From NCBI RefSeq assembly GCF_000515395.1, contig NZ_KI911782.1:3966606-4030605 (forward strand): 64,000 nucleotides of DNA. The letters are read 5' to 3'. The position numbers and the translations under genes were made by a program. Shown here one piece after another: positions 46,506 through 54,555 of this stretch (the stretch's first letter is position 1; each line of letters starts with the position of its first letter). Below the pieces are notes generated by a model. That model saw only the letters and a program-made list of their open reading frames with translations, did not search any database and was not told the DNA's origin. This stretch comes from Jiangella gansuensis DSM 44835 (lineage in GTDB: Bacteria > Actinomycetota > Actinomycetes > Jiangellales > Jiangellaceae).

Positions 46506-48359
46506 ATGACCGATCGCATCAACCGACGCATGATGATCCGTTCCGCCGCCGGCGCAGGTGTCGCGGGCGTCGGCGGACTCGCACTGGGCGGAACCGCCCA
46601 TGCGGAGACGGCACCACCGAGCCTCGTCGAGGCCGACGGCGCCCCGGTCCTGACGCCTCAGCAGTTCGGCGCCGTCGGCGACGGCGTGGCCGACGACACC
46701 GTCGCGATCCAGGCCGCCATCAACGCGGCGCGTTCGCAGCTGAACAAGATCGTCGTCATCCCGCCCGGCGTCTACAAGGTCACGTCGACCATCGTCGTCG
46801 GCGACCACGAGTACGAAACCCCCGGCGAGCACCTGAACCGGTTCGTGCTGCGCGGGTACGGCATGTTCGGCGAGGAGTCGTCGAAGATCACCTTCCACCA
46901 CGACGGTATCGGCATCCGGTGGGAGGCGTCGCTCGGCGGCATCCACGGCATCGCGTTCGACGCACCGGCCAAGTCGGCCAACAACGTCGCGCTCCACGTC
47001 GCCCGCAACTCGGCGAACACCGACGACACCGACGTCACCATCGTCGAGTGCTCGTTCCTCCGCTTCCAGCGCGCCATCGAGAGTGTCGGCCGCGGCTTCC
47101 TCTTCACGAAGAACAAGGTCGCAGTCTGCACCACGGGCATCACCATCTCGTGGCCAACGGGTGAGATCCCGGGCGGCGTGGTCCACAAGCTGCCGTACGG
47201 CCTGCGCAAGTGGCTGATCACCGACAACCACTTCCACTCGAACTTCGACGCGATCGTGTTCAACGGCGCGCCGGACGGCGACTTCCGCGGCGCGGTGATC
47301 AGCAACAACCTGCTCGACATCGGCCGCCGACTCTTCAAAGGCAGCCTGACCAACTCGACCATCAGCGGCAATGTGGTCGAGAACGGCAACGGCAACGCGA
47401 TCATCGAGATCGACTCCGGTGGCCACAACCTCACCATCACCGGCAACGTGATCGGAGGCTTCGACACGACGCCGGGGGCGTGGGAACCGCCCATCTACGC
47501 GATCCGCTTCGCGGAAGGTGTCTCGGCGACGAACGTCACGATCTCGGCGAACACGTTCAACTGGCTCCGTGGTTCGCCCATCGGATTCGCGGAGTCCGCC
47601 GACAAGATCAGCATCACCGACAACTCGTTCGACCACTGGAACCTGGCCAACACCGCCGTTCACGGAGCCGTTCGCGTCCAGGGCGACGCCACCCGTTTCG
47701 CCATCGTCGGCAACGCCATCTCGGCCAACCGGAACCCGGACGGGCTCCCGATCCGGATCGACGGCACGATGAGCGCGTCCAATGTCGTCGGCAACGTGTT
47801 CGAGCAGGAGGCTCTGGTCGCCGCCGGCGCGATCAGCGCCGACTCGTTCGTCGAGTCCGAACCTGGCCGGTTCACCAGGCTGCAAGTGGCCGCCGCGAAG
47901 GACGCTGCGGTTCGCGTGCTCAGCACAGCCACGGCCGATATCGCCGCGGACGACACGTATGGGGGCTACCTGGTCGAGAGCGCGCTTGCGGACGGATCGG
48001 GCCCCGGCGTCAAGGGCGGGGTCGAGGTGGTCGCGGCGAACGCGTCCGGCTCGGCGGCGACCAACTTGCTGTGTTCCACGAACTCCACCAACGGGGTGGT
48101 GGCCTTCCAGGCCAGCGTGACGGGCCTGATACCGCCGACGGACAATTCCCGCGACATCGGCAGCGCCGACGCGAGCATTCGCACGGTGTACACCTACGCG
48201 ACCCGGCTGCATCCCTACACGGTGGCCACCATGCCGTCGGCCGCGGACGCGCCAGGTGCGCTCATCCAGGTCGCCGACGGTCGCGCCGGCGGCCCATGCC
48301 TGGCCATGTCCGACGGCACGTCGTGGCGCACCGTGCCGCTCGGGAACGCGGTCAGGTAG
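46506..48359 (+). CDS. Tat-exported right-handed beta-helix protein (pectate-lyase-like superfamily)
   Basis: 617 residues. The twin-arginine signal INRRMMIRSAAGAG ends in AHA (cleavage near residue 33). Then FGAVGDGVADDTVAIQAAIN, the hallmark N-cap of pectate-lyase-3/GH28-like beta-helices, and several coils (NNLLDIGRRLF, STISGNVVENGNGNAI, NLTITGNVIGG, NVTISANTFNWL). Such proteins cleave acidic polysaccharides, but catalytic residues cannot be assigned. The last 120 residues (NSRDIGSADASIRTVY, GALIQVADGRAGGPCLAM) resemble phage tail-spike ends. AAGGAG precedes the ATG. It is the extracellular member of the locus. Confidence 0.8.
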   Translation: MTDRINRRMMIRSAAGAGVAGVGGLALGGTAHAETAPPSLVEADGAPVLTPQQFGAVGDGVADDTVAIQAAINAARSQLNKIVVIPPGVYKVTSTIVVGDHEYETPGEHLNRFVLRGYGMFGEESSKITFHHDGIGIRWEASLGGIHGIAFDAPAKSANNVALHVARNSANTDDTDVTIVECSFLRFQRAIESVGRGFLFTKNKVAVCTTGITISWPTGEIPGGVVHKLPYGLRKWLITDNHFHSNFDAIVFNGAPDGDFRGAVISNNLLDIGRRLFKGSLTNSTISGNVVENGNGNAIIEIDSGGHNLTITGNVIGGFDTTPGAWEPPIYAIRFAEGVSATNVTISANTFNWLRGSPIGFAESADKISITDNSFDHWNLANTAVHGAVRVQGDATRFAIVGNAISANRNPDGLPIRIDGTMSASNVVGNVFEQEALVAAGAISADSFVESEPGRFTRLQVAAAKDAAVRVLSTATADIAADDTYGGYLVESALADGSGPGVKGGVEVVAANASGSAATNLLCSTNSTNGVVAFQASVTGLIPPTDNSRDIGSADASIRTVYTYATRLHPYTVATMPSAADAPGALIQVADGRAGGPCLAMSDGTSWRTVPLGNAVR

Positions 48360-48456
48360 CCCTCGGCACTCCAGTTCGATCGGGGCGCGGAGGCCCGCCG
48401 GGCCTCCGCGCCCCGACGACCAGCCATCGGCACGACACGAAATAGATCGGACGACC

Positions 48457-50124
48457 ATGGGTGATGATGTGACCTCGGCACCGTGGTGGCGCGACGCGGT
48501 GATCTATCAGCTCTATATCCAGTCCTTCGCCGACGGCAATGCTGACGGAATCGGCGACATCGCCGGACTGCGGAACAGGATCGGCTACCTGTCGAGTCTC
48601 GGAATCGACGCCATCTGGATCACTCCCTGGTTCCACTCACCCCTGCGCGACGCCGGCTACGACGTCTCCGACTACCGCGCCATCCATCCTCGGTACGGAT
48701 CCGTGGAGGAGGGCAGAACGTTGATCGACGAGTGCCACGCGGCGGGGATCCGGGTCATCCTCGACATCGTCCCCAACCACACCTCTTCAGAGCACCCGTG
48801 GTTCGTCGAGGCAATCGGCGCACCGCCCGGATCCCCGGAACGTTCTCGCTACCATTTCCGCGCCGGGCGCGACTACGGCGCGAGTCCGCCCAACGACTGG
48901 CTGAGCGTGTTCGGCGGACCCGCCTGGACACAGGTCGAGGACGCGCACGGTCGCCCGGGCGAGTGGTACCTGCATCTGTTCGACTCGTCGCAGCCCGATC
49001 TCGACTGGGACAGTGAGGAGGTTCGCTCCGAGTTCGAGGACATCCTGCGGTTCTGGTTCGACCTCGGTGTCGACGGGTTCCGGATCGACGTCGCCACCGC
49101 GCTGGTCAAGGCACCGGGACTCCCGGATCTCGGATATCCAGACGGCGCCTTCCTCGCCGACCTGACCCGCGCGGACCACCCCCACCGCGACCGCGACGAG
49201 GTCCACGAGATCTATCGCGACTGGCGCAAGCTGGCCGACTCGTACGATCCGCCGCGGATGTTCGCTGCGGAGGCGTGGCTCGACGACCCGGACCGGCTGT
49301 CGCGGTATGTCCGGCCCGACGAGCTGCACACCACGTTGAACCTGTACTACCTGAAATCCGCCTGGACAGCGGACAGCATGCGTCGCGCCATCGACGCCTC
49401 GATCGCGGCCACGGCGAGTGTGGGGGCGCCGACCACCTGGGCGTTGTCCAACCACGACGTCGAACGAGTGGTCACCCGCTACGGCCGTGACGACACCCGT
49501 CGACGCCCGGGCGTGTCCGGGCCGGACCTGGGGCCCGTCGACGAGCAGCTCGGCCGCCGCCGGGCCCGCGCAGCGGCCCTGCTGACCCTCGCACTACCCG
49601 GCAGCGTGTACGTCTACCAGGGCGACGAGCTCGGGCTGGCCGATGCGCACGTGCCGGAGCACGCCCGGCAGGACCCCATCTGGATCCGGTCCGGTGGCCG
49701 GCGCTGGGGTCGCGACGGCGCCCGGGTGCCCTTGCCATGGACGCCGGACGGAAGCTCGTTCGGGTTCGGCGACGACGGCGCCTGGCTGCCGCAGCCCCCG
49801 GGGTGGGGAACGCACGCGGTGTCGGCCCAGGCCGGCGACGACTCGTCGTTCCTCGAGCTGTACCGGAGCGCGTTGCTCCTGCGGCGCGCTCATCCGGCAC
49901 TGGGCGGAACGAGCGATGTGCACTGGCACGAAGCGCCCCGCGACGACGTCCTCGTGTTCACCCGCGACCCCGGCTTCGGCTGCGTCGTCAACTTCGGACC
50001 GGTGCCGGCGCCGATTCCCCTGGACGGTCGGGTCGTCCTGTCCAGTGACCACCGGACCACCGAGGGTGAGGTTCCTCCCCACGGTGCGATCTGGCTGGAT
50101 CTTCACCCGGCGCGCCGCGCATGA
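48457..50124 (+). CDS. GH13-family alpha-glucosidase (oligo-1,6-glucosidase/trehalose-type)
   Basis: 555 residues. The calcium loop is DGNADGIGD. The catalytic trio is Asp211 in GVDGFRIDVA, Glu272 in FAAEAWL and Asp334 in ALSNHDVERV, with the substrate His in DIVPNHTSSEHPW. It cleaves alpha-glucosidic bonds in oligosaccharides inside the cell (no signal peptide). The C-terminal beta-domain ends in PHGAIWLDLHP. ATG at 48457 is preceded by weak spacing; the earlier open frame belongs to the upstream gene. Its stop overlaps the sulfatase ATG. Confidence 0.92.
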   Translation: MGDDVTSAPWWRDAVIYQLYIQSFADGNADGIGDIAGLRNRIGYLSSLGIDAIWITPWFHSPLRDAGYDVSDYRAIHPRYGSVEEGRTLIDECHAAGIRVILDIVPNHTSSEHPWFVEAIGAPPGSPERSRYHFRAGRDYGASPPNDWLSVFGGPAWTQVEDAHGRPGEWYLHLFDSSQPDLDWDSEEVRSEFEDILRFWFDLGVDGFRIDVATALVKAPGLPDLGYPDGAFLADLTRADHPHRDRDEVHEIYRDWRKLADSYDPPRMFAAEAWLDDPDRLSRYVRPDELHTTLNLYYLKSAWTADSMRRAIDASIAATASVGAPTTWALSNHDVERVVTRYGRDDTRRRPGVSGPDLGPVDEQLGRRRARAAALLTLALPGSVYVYQGDELGLADAHVPEHARQDPIWIRSGGRRWGRDGARVPLPWTPDGSSFGFGDDGAWLPQPPGWGTHAVSAQAGDDSSFLELYRSALLLRRAHPALGGTSDVHWHEAPRDDVLVFTRDPGFGCVVNFGPVPAPIPLDGRVVLSSDHRTTEGEVPPHGAIWLDLHPARRA

Positions 50125-51413
50125 CGACGATCGAGCGCCCCAATGTCGTGCTGATCCATTGGCACGACGTCGGCACGCATCTGGGTGCGTACGGTCACCG
50201 TGATGTGACCAGCCCTGCCGTCGACCGGTTGGCTGCGGAGGGGCTGCGGTTCGACCGGGCGTTCTGCACCACACCGCTGTGCAGCCCGGCCCGCGGCTCG
50301 CTGTTCACCGGCCGATACCCGCACACGAACGGGCTGATGGGCCTGGTCAACCGGGGCTGGGAGTACCGTCCGGGCGAACGAACCGCGCCGTCGCTGCTGT
50401 CCGAGCTCGGCTACCGGACCGCTCTCATCGGTCAACAGCACGAGAGCCACGACCCGTTCCGGCTCGGCTTCGACGAGGTCCATCCCTGGGTCGAGGGCCC
50501 GGCCCGGTGCGGGCCGGTGTCGGAGAAGGCGGTGGCATGGCTCGAGGCGGCGCCGGCGGAGCCGTTCTTCCTGACGGTCGGCTTCTTCGAGACGCATCGC
50601 CCCTATCCGCCGGCGCAGTACCGGGCGGTGGACCCGGCGGCGGTCGAGGTTCCGCCGTTTCTGCCGGACAACCACCACACGCGCGAGGACCTTGCCGGGT
50701 TCCTCGGCTCGATCCGGGTCGCCGACGCCGCCACCGGCCGGGTCCTCGACGCCATCGACCGGGCCGGCCTCGCCGAGTCCACTCTGGTCCTGTTCACCAC
50801 TGACCACGGGATCGCGTACCCGCGGGCGAAGGGCACGTTGTACGACCCCGGCATTCGGGTGGCGCTCCTCGCCCGGCCGCCACGGTCGTGGAACGTCGCG
50901 CCGGGAGCTCCGGACGGGCTGCTCAGTCATGTCGATTTGCTGCCGACCCTGCTCGAACTGGCCGGCGGAGAGGTCCCCTCGTTCGTGCAGGGGCAGAGCT
51001 TCGCCCCCGTCCTGCGCGGCGAACCCGGCCCCCGGCGCACGGAGATCTTCGCCGAGAAGAACTTCCACGACGAGTACGACCCGATCCGGGGCATCCGCAC
51101 CGACCGGTTCGCCTACTTCCGCAACCTCGAACCGGGCACGCCGCCGAGGCTGTCGGGCGACATCGAGCGCAGCCTGGTGCGGCTGGGCCTGGGTGAGGAT
51201 CGCCTGCGGCCCCGGCCGGCAGAGGAGCTCTACGACCTCGACGACGATCCGTGGCAGCTGCACGATCTGACGGACGACGCGTCGTATGCGAGCGTGAAGG
51301 CCGGCCTGGCGGCGCGCCTGGCGGAGTGGATGGCCGAGACGAACGACCCGGTGCTGGCGGGGCCCGTGGTGGCTCCGAGTGGCTCTCTTGACGAGAGATC
51401 GGGGGCACGATGA
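50121..51413 (+). CDS. sulfatase (formylglycine type), HxHD subfamily
   Basis: 430 residues. The formylglycine signature is LCSPARGSLFTGRYPH with the modified Cys54. The second half has FTTDHGIAYPRAKGTLYD with the metal Asp and His and a Lys. Where many sulfatases have two Asp at the N-terminal metal site, this has HWHDVGTHLGAYGH, a variant found in sulfoglucosamine-sulfohydrolase-like enzymes. It hydrolyses sulfate esters or N-sulfates. No signal peptide, so it acts on imported sugars. Coupled (ATGA) to the GH13 gene before and the next sulfatase after. Confidence 0.9.
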   Translation: MTTIERPNVVLIHWHDVGTHLGAYGHRDVTSPAVDRLAAEGLRFDRAFCTTPLCSPARGSLFTGRYPHTNGLMGLVNRGWEYRPGERTAPSLLSELGYRTALIGQQHESHDPFRLGFDEVHPWVEGPARCGPVSEKAVAWLEAAPAEPFFLTVGFFETHRPYPPAQYRAVDPAAVEVPPFLPDNHHTREDLAGFLGSIRVADAATGRVLDAIDRAGLAESTLVLFTTDHGIAYPRAKGTLYDPGIRVALLARPPRSWNVAPGAPDGLLSHVDLLPTLLELAGGEVPSFVQGQSFAPVLRGEPGPRRTEIFAEKNFHDEYDPIRGIRTDRFAYFRNLEPGTPPRLSGDIERSLVRLGLGEDRLRPRPAEELYDLDDDPWQLHDLTDDASYASVKAGLAARLAEWMAETNDPVLAGPVVAPSGSLDERSGAR

Positions 51414-52690
51414 ACGACCGGCCCAACATCGTGCTGATCGTGATGGACGACCTCGGCTACGGTGACCTGAGCTGCATGGGGAACACGATCCTGCGCACGC
51501 CGCGGATCGATTCGATCGCCGCCGACGGGATCAGGCTGCGTCACATGTACGCGGCGTCGGCGGTGTGTACCCCGTCGCGGGCTGCGTTGCTGACCGGCCG
51601 GTATCCGCAGCGGGTCGGTCTGCCGAAGGTGCTGAACCCGCGCGACGGCACCGGCCTGTCGCCGTTCGAGTACACCCTGCCGGAGACGTTGCGCGACGCC
51701 GGGTACCGCACGGCGATGTTCGGGAAGTGGCATCTGGGGTGCCGGCCGGAGCACTACCCGACCAGGCACGGCTTCGACGAGTACACCGGGCTGCTCTACA
51801 GCAACGACATGCACCCGGTCGAGTTGTTCGAGGGCGACGAGATCACCACCACCGACGTAGATCAGGCGGCGCTCACCCGCGCGTACACCGACCAGGCCGT
51901 CGACTTCATCGAGCGGCACGCCGATCGGCCGTTCTTCGTCTACCTCGCGCACACCATGCCGCACATCCCCCTGCACGTGGAGGACGAGTTCGCCGGCCGG
52001 TCGGCCGGTGGCAGGTACGGCGACGTCGTCGAGAGCCTGGACCACCACATCGGCCGGTTGTCGGACCGGTTGGAGGATCTCGGGCTGGCCGACGACACCA
52101 TCGTCATGATCACCAGTGACAACGGGCCGTGGTTCGAGGGCAGCACCGGCGGGTTGCGCGGCACCAAGCTGCACACCTACGAGGGCGGGATCCGGGTCCC
52201 GTTCGTCGCGCGGTGGCCGGGACGGATCCCCGCGGGCACGGTGTCCGACGAACCGGTGTGCCTGTTCGACCTGCTGCCGACGCTGGCCGGGCTGGCCGGG
52301 GGAGCGGTGCGGGACGACCGGCCGATCGACGGGGTGGACGTGTCCGCGGTGTTGACGGGTGGGTCGATGCCGGTGCCGCGTCCGTTCTTCTTCTTCCACT
52401 GGTGGACGCTCAACGCCGTGCGGTGGGGTCGGTGGAAACTGCACCTTGACCGGTTCCCCCGCGACTCCAGCCGGGCCCAGGGCAAGGAGCTGCCCCAGCT
52501 GTTCGACCTCGAGCTCGACCCGGCTGAGACCTACGACCTGAAAGACCGCCATCCCGACGTCCTCGAGCAGCTCACCGAGCTGGCGGCGGCATTCCAGGAC
52601 GAGATCGCCGGCCAACGCGAGGCCGCCGAAGCCCGCGCGGCCGGCCGATCGACCGCGCGGGCATGTCGACGTGCGAGCTCCGCCTCTTGA
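51410..52690 (+). CDS. sulfatase (arylsulfatase A type)
   Basis: 426 residues. Classical motifs: metal Asp pair in LIVMDDLGYGD (13-14), formylglycine Cys53 in AVCTPSRAALLTGRYP, FGKWHLG, DNGPW and GGLRGTKLHTYEGGIRVP. It removes O-sulfates. Different subfamily from the preceding sulfatase, suggesting two sulfate positions on the substrate. ATG overlaps the previous stop. No signal peptide. Needs a formylglycine-generating enzyme, not seen in the window. Confidence 0.92.
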   Translation: MNDRPNIVLIVMDDLGYGDLSCMGNTILRTPRIDSIAADGIRLRHMYAASAVCTPSRAALLTGRYPQRVGLPKVLNPRDGTGLSPFEYTLPETLRDAGYRTAMFGKWHLGCRPEHYPTRHGFDEYTGLLYSNDMHPVELFEGDEITTTDVDQAALTRAYTDQAVDFIERHADRPFFVYLAHTMPHIPLHVEDEFAGRSAGGRYGDVVESLDHHIGRLSDRLEDLGLADDTIVMITSDNGPWFEGSTGGLRGTKLHTYEGGIRVPFVARWPGRIPAGTVSDEPVCLFDLLPTLAGLAGGAVRDDRPIDGVDVSAVLTGGSMPVPRPFFFFHWWTLNAVRWGRWKLHLDRFPRDSSRAQGKELPQLFDLELDPAETYDLKDRHPDVLEQLTELAAAFQDEIAGQREAAEARAAGRSTARACRRASSAS

Positions 52691-52715
52691 CCACTGCTAC
52701 GAGCTTGGGGAGACC

Positions 52716-53687
52716 ATGACTGCCATTCCTTCGGATCCGCCGGTGCGCTTGATGGCGGCGCCGTTCACCGCGTTCGACCGTGACGGCGGCCTGGACCTGG
52801 ACCGCATCGCCGATCAGGTGGCAGGTCTTCGCGCCGATGGTGTCCACGCGGCGTTCGTCTGCGGCACCACCGGCGAGGGTGCGTCGCTGGCCGAAGCGGA
52901 GCGCATGCGTGTGGTGCAGCGCTGGTGTATCGAGGCGGGGCCGGAGTTCGACGTCGTGGTTCACGTTGGCCACGCGAGTCTGCGGGTCGCGATCGAGCTG
53001 GCTCGGCATGCCGCTTCGACCGGTGCGACCGCCGTCGCCGCCGTGGCGCCGTACTTCCACCGGCCGCGAACGGTGGACGAGCTGGTGGAGGCCTGCGCTG
53101 AGGTGGCTGGCGCGGCGGGGTCGCTGCCGTTCTACTTCTATCACCTGCCGGACATGACCGGTGTGCGTGTTGCGATGGCGGAGTTCATCGCGCTCGGCCG
53201 CGAGCGGATCCCGAACTTCGCGGGCGTGAAGTTCACCCACAACGACCTCGCCGAGCTCGGGCAATGTCTGCAGGTGGCTGGTGACGATCTGGAGATCATG
53301 GCCGGCCGGGACGAGATCCTCCTGGCCAGCCTCGCGGTGGGCGCTGATTCGGCCGTCGGGAGCACGTACAACTTTGCCGCGCCCGTCTATCTCGACATGG
53401 CGGATGCGTTCGCCAGCGGAGACCTCGCGTCCGCGCGCCACTTGCAGCAGGTGACGCGGGGCATGATCGATCTCGTCCAACCCTTCGGTGGTCTGCCGGC
53501 GCTCAAGGCGATCGCGTCGATGGTCGGCGTCGATTGCGGACCGTGCCGGCTTCCGCTGCACGATCTCGACGACGCTGCGCGGGCGGGCCTCCGGCAGGAA
53601 CTCGAGCGGATCGGTTTCCTCAAGACGCTCGAGCAGAGCCGTACGCGTCGTGGCGCCGTGAACGAGACTGCCGCTCAAACGGTCTGA
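52716..53687 (+). CDS. DapA/NanA superfamily aldolase (N-acetylneuraminate lyase-like)
   Basis: 323 residues. GTTGEG at 50-55 binds the carboxylate. Tyr142 in FYFYHLP and the Schiff-base Lys172 in GVKFTHNDLAE complete the active site. The FYYxxP and GVKFTxxDL patterns lean to the N-acetylneuraminate lyase branch over dihydrodipicolinate synthase. It would split a 2-oxo-3-deoxy sugar acid into pyruvate and an aldose. GGGGAGACC precedes ATG 52716. As last gene of the locus it may finish degradation of the released monosaccharide. Confidence 0.85.
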   Translation: MTAIPSDPPVRLMAAPFTAFDRDGGLDLDRIADQVAGLRADGVHAAFVCGTTGEGASLAEAERMRVVQRWCIEAGPEFDVVVHVGHASLRVAIELARHAASTGATAVAAVAPYFHRPRTVDELVEACAEVAGAAGSLPFYFYHLPDMTGVRVAMAEFIALGRERIPNFAGVKFTHNDLAELGQCLQVAGDDLEIMAGRDEILLASLAVGADSAVGSTYNFAAPVYLDMADAFASGDLASARHLQQVTRGMIDLVQPFGGLPALKAIASMVGVDCGPCRLPLHDLDDAARAGLRQELERIGFLKTLEQSRTRRGAVNETAAQTV

Positions 53688-53898
53688 TCGGTCGGCCTGG
53701 GCGCGGGAGTCATTGGGAGAGCAGCAGGTCCGCACGGCCTCGCCTCCGGCGCGCCGTCGCGTTGATCAACAACCCGGCGGTGCTGGCGGCGGGTCGGTGC
53801 CGCGGCGTCTCACGCGGGCTGGGGCTTCACCTCGCACTACGTTCGGGCCGGGGCGAAGCGACGTCGGCCGATGACGCCATCGCGTACCGTTCCCGCGT

Positions 53899-54555
53899 GT
53901 GGAGTCGTCCGTCCCCGCGCTTGTCGTCGCGCTCGTGGTCTTCGTCCTCTCGATGCTGGTGTTGCGCAAGGTGACGACGCCCGCGAGGGTGGGCAAGCTC
54001 GCCGGCCGGTTGCCGTCGCGCCCGAGAACCGTCTTCTCGCCCGATGACGTACGCCGGCAGGCTACCGAGCTGCTGAACCGGCTCGCCGACGAGTTGAGCC
54101 GGACGAACCCGGCCGAGGTGGACGCCGACCTCTACGAGCGGGCCGGGCTCGCCCGCTCGGAGGCGGAGCGGGTGCTGGACTCGGAGCGGTTGACCGATGT
54201 CGTCGGCGCGCTCGTCCTGGCCCGGACCGGCCTCGACGATCTGCGGGTCGCCGCCGGGCGATCGCAGATCCGCTACCAGCCGTGCTTCTTCAACCCGATG
54301 CACGACCAGGCCACCCGGCAGGTCGCCTACACGCTCGGTGCGGGCACCGTCTCGGTGCCGGTGTGCCGGCATTGCCAGGCCGATATCCGCAGGGGCGGGC
54401 ATCACCTCGACGCGGTCCCGAGTGACACGAGCCCCGGCGAGCCGTACTTCCTCGGTGACGACGAATGGGCTGTCACCGGGTACGGGGCGCTGGTCGAGGA
54501 TCTCCCGGCGGCGTTGTTCCGGTACGAGCGGGCCAGGCGGGAGGGCACGCCATGA
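53899..54555 (+). CDS. membrane-anchored protein with Cys/His motif (first of a pair)
   Basis: 218 residues. One N-terminal span (ALVVALVVFVLSMLVLR), then a helical soluble domain and a C-terminal motif CFFNPMHDQATRQ...VSVPVCRHCQADI. The Cys and His spacing suggests a bound metal. The family is not recognised. It shares the CFxNPxH...VPxCxxC motif with the downstream gene, to which it is coupled by an ATGA overlap. The GTG start has no strong ribosome site; about 210 bases separate it from the aldolase gene. Confidence 0.6.
   Translation: MESSVPALVVALVVFVLSMLVLRKVTTPARVGKLAGRLPSRPRTVFSPDDVRRQATELLNRLADELSRTNPAEVDADLYERAGLARSEAERVLDSERLTDVVGALVLARTGLDDLRVAAGRSQIRYQPCFFNPMHDQATRQVAYTLGAGTVSVPVCRHCQADIRRGGHHLDAVPSDTSPGEPYFLGDDEWAVTGYGALVEDLPAALFRYERARREGTP

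Noticed and set aside
46401-48458. Long minus-strand frame over the beta-helix gene
   Set aside because: Asp/Arg/Val-rich shadow; the plus strand has a signal peptide, family motif and ribosome site.
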